Positions 1 through 9,300 of a stretch of 55,013 nucleotides of DNA are shown piece by piece. Numbering within the stretch: the first letter of the stretch is position 1; each line of letters starts with the position of its first letter. The notes beneath the pieces were generated by a model that was not told the origin of the DNA, made no database searches, and saw nothing but the letters and a program-made list of their open reading frames with translations. A program made the position numbers and the translations under genes. This stretch comes from Apostichopus californicus. Its lineage: Eukaryota > Echinodermata > Holothuroidea > Aspidochirotida > Stichopodidae. The DNA is taken from contig JAIPMN010013808.1 in the NCBI GenBank assembly GCA_020650975.1, forward strand, positions 1 through 55,013. Reading direction: 5' to 3'.

Positions 1-159
1 TATTCTGAAAGGACGATTAGAAGATGAAAAGGCTGTAGGTGGGGTTACACCTACCACAGGATTTGACCACACAGCTGCCATTACCCTGTCCACAAATCCA
101 CCAATATTATTTTGTAATAATTCATCATCTGTATTTGTTTATCTTTGTTGTCAAAACAG

Positions 160-309
160 GTGCCACTGGAGATAGGCTGAAGGAAGCTACCAAGATCAAT
201 CTATCACTCTCCGCTCTCGGTAACGTCATCTCTGCTCTCGTGGATGGGAAATCAAAACACATCCCCTACAGAGACTCAAAATTGACCCGTTTACTTCAGG
301 ATTCTCTAG
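160..309 (+). CDS. KIF17: KIF17 exon: distal motor domain
   Basis: Begins after TCAAAACAG with two bases completing a Gly codon and ends CTCTAG|GTGAGT in phase 1. It encodes [20 protein letters not shown] through [10 protein letters not shown], that is, helix alpha-4 and the loop 12/alpha-5 microtubule-binding surface ([10 protein letters not shown]) shared by kinesins. Confidence 0.95.
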
Positions 310-3300
310 GTGAGTCCGGCTGCCTCTTTTTCTATTCCTCCATCCATACTTTTGTTCTGTTCTTTTATTTCCCTTGAATCAGGTAGCATGTTTTGATCTA
401 TGTCCTGTTTCGATCCCATCGCTTAAAAATACGATTTTTGTCTCGTTTCCAGGCGGCAACACAAAGTCTCTGATGGTGGCGTGCCTCTCTCGCCCGCTTT
501 TCCTCAATACTTTTGTTTTCTTTTATTTTCCTGTAATCAGGTATCATGTTTTGATCCATCTCTGGTTTCGATCCAGCGCTTATAAATATGATTTTTGTCT
601 TGTTTCCAGGCGGCAACACCAAGACTCTGATGGTGGCGTGCCTCTCGCCCGCCGACAACAACTACGATGAGACCCTGAGCACGCTCCGCTACGCCAACAG
701 GGCCAAGAACATCAAGAACAAGCCTAAGATCAACGAGGATCCGAAGGACGCCCTGCTGCGTCAGTATCAGGAAGAGATTAAACAGCTGAAGGACATGATC
801 ACGGGCAAGATACCGATGTCACAGGAGGGATTTGCAGGTCAGAATGAAAGATAAAAATTACTTTTGTTAGTTTCCATTCAAAACAGACACAAACACATCA
901 ATTATGTTTGGTCTGTAATATAGATAAATGATGAAATATTGGCCCGCAACAAAAATGGGGGATGGTTGGGAAGTTAGAGGGATGGGGGAGGGGGGAGGAG
1001 GGTTTGAAGAACTAGCAAAATGTGTGAGAATGGGGAATGGATGGGTCAGTGGGGTGGAGATGTTGTCAGTTTGATATTTTTGGGGCATTTTAGCTGAAAG
1101 GAAACACAAAAGTGCAAGAGGGGCACATCTTACGACCTGGAGTCACATAAAGTTTCCCAAACTATCGTAGTCTTATTTGTTAATATTTTGTCCATTTTCG
1201 ATCTCTTTTCTAAACAAGCTCTGGGCATCAAAGCGCCAGAGGTCGCAAAGCCGGACGTGGCATCCGTGGATATGTCCGTGGAGATTGAGGCAGAAAAGCA
1301 GAGGCTGAAAGAGGTAATTGTCAAGCTATCCGCTCTCTTAAGATTTTAAGTCTCTCTATTTAAGAATGGAAATACTACTTTTTTCACGTATGATTTTTTT
1401 CCAAAGTGGGCCTTTGTTCGTCATATCAGAGTAATGTGTCGAGTGAACAGCCCATATTGAACATGTGACGGACGCTGACAATGTTGCGATGCAGTATCTG
1501 TACCTGTACCAACCATTCCTCTGTTCTGGTGGAGTTAGATAGCATCACAGCTTGAATGGTGGTGGAAGGGGGGGGAATTGCATAATGAGTGAAAAAAAAG
1601 AAAAGGAATGTTATTGTTGTGACAGTATGTCATGTAATATGTTTTTCCACAAGTTTTCATATTAAAAGTAACCCTATGCCATTAGACTTGAAAACTTTGT
1701 GTGTGTATGGTCTTTGCATCAGCAGTTGGATTTTTCTTTTTCAAGTGATATCGATTAAATTGTGGAAAAACAGGAAATAGAGCCTAAAAAGGTCATTAAA
1801 GGTATATGGACAGATAGCAATTTTGCTATGAATGTATTGCTTATGTATGTCCGATCATATTCTCAATATAAACTCTTTAAAAATTTGCTCTAGTTTTTGA
1901 GAAATTAAGGATTAATTACTCAGATCAACGAAAAACAAACGCCTGAAAGCACGTTTCTAAAATTTGACTTCTGACACGATATGACGTAGAACTGAGAAGG
2001 GATAAGAGCATGCGTATATGGGGCACACGATGTGAAAACTCCGGATGTTTACATTGAGTCATCGAACTGGTATATATTGTGTATCTATACCCAAAGCACG
2101 TAATCGTTACCATTTCGTTCGTTGACAAATTTGTTTTCGTACATCCTTATTCGTTTATTCCATCTGTTTAAAAGAGAATTAATTTGTTTACATTCTTATT
2201 CTGTATGACTACATCGTATTCAATTTTATTTTGGGAAATACTGTTCAAAGTCTTAAGTTTGGAGAGAGTTTTGAGTAAGAATGCCGCGGCGTTGTATAGT
2301 AAGAATATAAGCCTACACGTATTCTCACCAGTCAGTATTCAACAGACGCCGTGGATTTTCATGGCTGTCAGGTTCACCTTCCGAGTCTGTGGTGCTGTCA
2401 CTTTCATCGGCATCTGGCTCAAATTGATAGGGCCTAATTTCCTCTTGGTTTGGAATTTCGTATTCCAAAGAGCTTTCTTCCTCACTAGCTGTCCCCGTTT
2501 CGTCATCCGAAACCTCTGGACTGGAAATTTCGGGTTGTTTTGAAGCTTCCATTTTCGAGGTTACCAAGCGAAATCAACGTTAAAAGATAGTGCGCAGAAC
2601 TTCACATTTAACATACGGTCTGCGCCTCTCGATACTACGTCACAAAAAATCAATACGTTATGAGGTGGTTATCGATTCTTACGTTTGTGAAGCTCAAAAT
2701 TTCCCGATTTTTTCACTTTATGAAATCGAATTTCAAGGATTTGATGGAATATGTGAAAAGTAGATGTAATTTGCTATTAAATAGAGTTAAGTTGTAGCTA
2801 CCTGTCCATATACCTTTAAAACCAGAAAAAATTTGGAGGTGTCATTATTTTAGACGTATGGTATTGTGTCTCTGAGTAATGACATCATAGCATCAAAGGT
2901 TGTTTTATACCAAACTTTCTCCGTGGATAAGCTCACTTATTTGGGTTTCTTGTTCTTCGATGCTCTTTTGCAGGAATACGAGACGAAGATTCAGGAGATG
3001 CAGGAGAAATTTGACGAGGAGCAGTCCAGCAAGGCCAAGCTGCAGGTGGACATAGACTCGATGAAGCAGTACTACGAGGAGAAACTGACATCGTTAGAAG
3101 AGACAAAGAGTACTGGTAAGAGAGTAGGATGGCCCGTGGTATGTTAGGTGACCTGGTGTAGTAGTGGTGTAGTAGGGGTGGAGTAGTAGTAGAGTTTTGC
3201 TGTTTTTGTAGTGGTGGATTATGGGTGGTGTATTAGTGGTGTTGCACTGGAGTTGTTGAGTATTGGTGGAGTCGTGATAGAGTATTGCTGGTGTAGTGAT

Positions 3301-6300
3301 GGAGTAGTGGTAGTTTATTAGTGTAGTAGTGGTAGAGTATTGGTGGTGTAGTAGTGGTGTTGCACTGGAGTTGTGGTGGAGTGGTGGTAGAGTATTGCTG
3401 GTGTAGTTGTGGTGTAGTTGTGGAGTATTGGTGGTGTAGTGATGGAGTATTGGTGGTGTAGTGATGGAGTAGTGGTGGTTTATTGGTGTAGTAGTGGTAG
3501 AGTATTGGTGGTGTAGTAGTGGTGTTGCACTGGAGTTGTGGTGGTAGAGTATTGCTGGTGTAGTGGTGTAGTTGTGGAGTATTGGTGGTGTAGTGATGGA
3601 GTATAGTTGGTGTAGTGTTGGAGTAGTGGTGGTTATTGGTGTAGTAGTGGTAGAGTATTGGTGGTGTAGTAGTGGTGTTGCACTGTAGTTTTGGAGTATT
3701 GGTGGAGCGGTGGTAGAGTATTGCTGGTGTAGTTGTGGAGTATTGTGGAATAGTGTTTGATAGAGTATTGGTGATGTAGTGGTAGTGTAGCACTGGAAAT
3801 GTGTTGGAGTTTTGGTGGAGGGGTGGTGGAGTAGTGGTGTAAAATTTGAAATTGATTAATTTCATGTAGGTATTAAGTATTTTGTGATATCATTCAAATA
3901 TTTCACTGATGTTACTAGTACCCCTTAGCAAGTGAAATCAATGTTGGTGATGAAGTTACACGATCACACCTTTACCACCATGAAATAACATCCTGTCACA
4001 CAGTTCAATCCTTTCCCAACGTTTTTATATAATCAATTAAATTTTCTGAAGAAGAAAACAAAATGCATTCGTTTGTGTAGTCCTTGTGTTACACATCACA
4101 TGGTTATTGTGAAATGCACTACATCCAGATAATAATATTAATATAATAATATAAATAATATTTTATATCCCAAAAATTTGAATTTTAGCCTTGAAGCTGT
4201 GAGTTGGGTGAATTTGCTTCATCTCACAAGTTCTGTGTTGGGTATCGTTTAAATCTCAGAATCAGTCATCCCTATTTCGTGGTTGTTCTCGAACAAAAAC
4301 TATATTTTTCTCAGATTTGCCCGCAGAAGCAGCTAAGAGTGAAGAAGAGACCGTGTCTGAAGATGTCTCGGTGGTCAGTCTTGCCTCTGATCAGACTCAG
4401 GTAATTTACAAGAAAAGACCTTAAAATATGTAATTTTTACAATCAATTTGGTCACATCGAGAGATAAAAGCACTCAGGAGAGCAGATCGGTATTCAGAAA
4501 GCAAAATAGTGCCGGTGTTTGGGTCATCAAAATAAGGCATTGCGTCATAATCCGACTGTTGTACCTGTCGTTGTAGTCCCAGGTCACATTAAGTTTGACT
4601 ATATGGGATGTTTATATTTTATGTGCTGCCACCAAATTGAAAAAAAAAACAAATACAAAGGACTTGTGCTTATTTATGCATGTATTTTAGATCCTCCTGC
4701 AAGCAGGAACTCGCGTAGAAGCCATCATTGGCTTATAAAAGCTGCAAGCTGACCTAAGTCAGTCTCTTAGATTCATATTTAACATCCATGATTATGAATT
4801 GTCAATTGTCAACAACTCTGTAACTGGACGACATACATTATTCTTGGAGTGTTATGTTTTTATTATTTTGTTGGTCTGTGATTGCTTAATCTACACAGAG
4901 AAGAGACTTCATACTGCTAATTAATGGTGTCAGTCACTTTTCAGATTAATCCTTCCATAGTTATTAAAGAAGATATTTATATCAGCCATGTGTTATTCAC
5001 AGACTTTGTACTTCTCCAGCAAAATTCTCAAGAGATATGTCAGCTGATATGTCATGTGATAAGCCTTCTTCCTCTTCATTGGTCTCTTCAGGTTTCCGAT
5101 TCCCAGGGAGGCAGCGATGCTTCTCGGTCAACTCCGGACGTAGTCCCCAAGCCGGAGGTCCTGGACCACGAAGGGGCTGTGGCCACAGGGGACATTGGAG
5201 AAGAGGGCAGAGCTGGTCCCACCACACCCAGAGCGTCGCCTACCCTACCCCGAAAGGAAATGTCCGGTCTGCTTGATCAGGAAGAAGCGCTGAAGAGGTA
5301 ATCAACGTCTGATTCTCGTTTTCCTCTCTCTAGTCAAGTTACAGTTATTATTCATAATGTAAAGCCTTGTGCATAGGGTGCTGTTTGCAATAATCTCGTG
5401 CTATTCAGCGGTACAGGTCGCTATGACGATTGCAGCGAATGTGTCGCATCAAAATAATAATAAAAATAATAAAATAGTACTTATATAGCGCGTTCATCAG
5501 CAAAGCTGCTCGAAGCGCTTTACAGGAATTGAAACAATTAATACACAGGAAACATTTAAAATACAGGAAACATTCAAAAGCAAATAGTAGAAAAATATCG
5601 CCTAAAAGGTATACACCAAAAAACCTATAATAGGATAGAAAAATACAATAAAGCTATGGTGATACAAAAATACTGTACAGTTCAAATATCAACTTAGGCA
5701 ATTTCAGCGATGTTTTAAAACTGGCAAGGCTTGCGCAGGTACGTATTGAATTCGGCAAGGCATTCCATAGCTTGGGCGCACATACTGAAAATGAGACCCA
5801 GATCTGATCCTTACCTGTTGATGATGAAAGGGACTAAGATCCACTCTCAAGGCTAAGATTGACACCTAGGGTGTTGATTGGGCCGCATGAAAGGTGTGTG
5901 ATCCGGGCTATGTATCCAATCGGGTTTAAGTGATCCATTATTCATTGTAGCCACGGTGACAAGCTGGTATGTCGAGGTCCTACTTAATAGCTGTTACCAG
6001 TAGGTTGTGAATGGGGAAGGATCCAAGGGTTGGATTACGGGTAGACATGACCCGGGGAACAATTTGCTCTACCATGGAACACAGCAACGTTCTCTGAAAC
6101 CGAGGCGATTACACCCCACCAGAACTAAGGAGGGAGGTGGCTATATATACAGGGATGTGCTCACACTGGGCGGCACCGGGCGGCTGCGCCCAGCAGTTTT
6201 GAATGCCGCCCAGCACAAACAGTATTTTAAACATTTCTGCTCGGCACTTTGATGATAATTTAACAAATTTTACAATAACCAAAATCTGGGAGAATACATG

Positions 6301-9300
6301 GCACAGAATAGGAAAAATAGCACCACCTAAGCATACTTCATGTGCAAAATTTGTCCAGTGGAGAGGGGGTACCCCACCCATGAGATCCCTCTCCCAGGGT
6401 GCGGATCACACTACCGCACAATCTGCCCGGCACTAAAATGTTCCTGAGCACATCCCTGTATATATACGTACTCCCTCCTCACACAGTGTATCTTACTCGG
6501 TCGATCGGCTATTAATGCATTGTGTGTTTGCACGCCGCCAGGTTACAACAATTGGAGCACGAGATGGTGGGCGGAGAGAGGGCTACAGACGAGACGCTCA
6601 AGGAGAAACGCCGCAAGAAGCTGAAGCACGCGGAGGTGCGGAAGCTGCAGCTGGCCAAGGCCATCGCCAAGATGGACGACGAAGGGATCATGCTGAACAT
6701 CTACAGCAGCATAGAAGAAGAGTTGAAAGTCAAGAATGAGATATTAGAGAAAGAGAAGGAAAAGGTGAAATAATGTTTGTCTGTGTAGTTGTGTGTCTGT
6801 CATTGTGTCTGTTAGTGTGTTTGTAAGAGCCACCGTTAGTTTTGGGACATATACATTGTGCCAATGACATTGAATGGTATGTTCTTTTATGTCTTCCCTG
6901 TCAAATGTTAACAACTGCAAAACACCTACAGAGTAGTCTAGTCTAGCAAACCAAGTCTTGCACTTTTTCCCCAAATTGATAACAAGATTAAAAATTGATA
7001 AAAACAAAGGATAGAAAGATAATAATAAACAGATAATGATAATAATAATAATAATAATATTCCACTTTTATATAGCGCTTTATACCAGCAATATGTATCA
7101 AAGTGCTTGACAGATGATATGTTACCCCTGGTCAATGATAACCTGTCCCAGAGACAATCCCTCCAGGCAGCTATAGTTATATAGTGCTCCCAGTGACAAG
7201 TTACCTCACAGGTACCCATTTAACCCCTGGGTGGAGAGAGGCAGAGATAAAGCATCTTGCCCAAGGACACAACGTAATGAACTAGGCAGGAATCGAACCA
7301 GCAATCTTTGGATCACGAGTCCGACGCCTTAGCTAATCTTGATATCTTCCTAGACATTTTTCATCAACTAACTGTTTAAGTAAAAAACTATTTAATACTA
7401 CCACTACATTCGATCGTAAGAATTTGTCCACCACCAATAAACAAAGTTTTGGGGGAAGTTTAAATCACATGACACATAATGAAGAAGTGAGGAACCAGGG
7501 AATAATTCATTGTTCAGATTTTGTGCAGCAGTTTTTGAAGGATTCTGAATTTTGTTTGTCCCTTGTAAAATATTACTGTTCCTGTGTAAACAGAAACAAC
7601 AAACAGACGGCTATACATCTTTGGACTTTGTACAGCAATTTGACCATTTTACACAGCATTTTTGGGATGCGATACCCAGGACCAGTTATTCTCTGGTAAC
7701 GTCTTCATTTGTTGCGACACAACCTTGTTAATAAAGTGCTTTGTTGCAGCACTTCGATATCGCAACGAATAAGACCTGCGACTGTTCTTGGGGGTTCCAC
7801 TTTACCATATCATATCATATCTTCAAGATCGGGTAGGATTGTGTCTTGTGGATTGTAACAATTTTACGTGGAAAAATATGTAATATTCCTCGTAACCACA
7901 CCCAAGTTTCAGTCTGGTTAGTACGTTAGTACACCACCGTCGTCTCGTCGGTCGAGCTGGATAAGGCTTCATGGCCGACCGCGAATGCAGGTACTTGGTG
8001 GATGAAATTAAAATAGTAACGTTTTTCTCTCTCGCGCATCTCTCCGTCAGGTCCACGCTGCAGAATGCGAGATAGTCGATCTGAATGCGGAGTTTGAGTT
8101 TGAGAGGATCGACTACCTGGACACCATCAGGAAACAGGAGAAACAGCTGGCTCTGTACCAACAACTCCTGGAGAAGGTGCAACCTGTCCTGAGAAGAGAC
8201 TGTAACTACTACAATATGGACAAGGTAGGACATTGCCGGGTGAATCCGGATTCCAGGGGGGTGGGGGGATGGGTGGAGTGTCCATACAGTCAGGGGGGGC
8301 GAATGCCCCCCCTGACGGACTCAAATGGACTGCTGGCGCCCTTTTCAGCTTTTTACCACGTTTTACTTATTCGCGATTATTGACTTTCTTATTGCGCTCT
8401 AATCTACCTATTGACATTTGTCACATTTTCTTGCTGTAATTTTCTGACAAAATGCTCTAACGGCTATATATTCTTCGTTTATCTGCAAATTAGCAAGGCC
8501 CGGAAAGGGTAATTTCCGGCGATCTAGGGAGTATCTTTACTCAAAAAAATTCTGTACGCTGCGCGCCAACCTGTGGTGGCGCTCCGCTTAGATAGTGTCG
8601 AAAGCGCCCCTACAGACCATTCTCGCCCCCTCTGACCAATACCCCTAGCTCTGCCACTGGGGTGGGGGGATGGGTGATTTGATCGCTACCGTTCTTTATT
8701 TGTATATTACTTACAGAACCATTTTGTGTGAAGGTTAATCCCCCCCCAAAAATGCATACATGCTCATTCCTCTTTTATGCCCATCCGCCGGGAAGATTCT
8801 AGCAGTTTACATCAGCGTTTACTAACTTTTTAGGTGAAGTCGTCGTGTAAATGGGACGAGGAGGAACAGAATTGGTCGTTACCGGATCTGACGGTCACCA
8901 AGGACAAGTTGCCCGACAGGCTCCCCCCCGGAGCTGTCACGCAGGGGGGTCGACCGGCGGGCCTGACCAATCCCAGGATGACCCAGCCCCGCAACGGGTA
9001 CATCAACGGATCCAGCGAGGTCGTCGTCGGGGCCAGGGACTATGACGAAGAGGACAAGTACTTGCAGGTATATTTAGTTCAGTCCAGACCATGTCATGCA
9101 GGTATATTGCAGTACTTGCAGGTATATTTCGTTCAGTCCAGACCATGTCATGCAGGTATATTGCAATACTTGCAGGTATATTTAGTTCAGTTCAGACCAT
9201 GTCATGCAGGTATATTGCAATACTTGCAGGTATATCTAGTTCAGTCCAGACCATGTCATGCAGGTATATTTCAGTACTTGCAGGTATATTTAGTTCAGTC

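Noticed and set aside
3233..3865. 210-codon minus-strand frame rich in Thr, Pro, His, Tyr
   Set aside because: It is simply the translation of the GTGGTGTAG-type repeat in one of several open frames; no start context, splice sites or protein signature.
6007..6436. Three overlapping frames around the hAT element
   Set aside because: They span the MITE termini and retroelement-like sequence in both directions, with no transposase signature.
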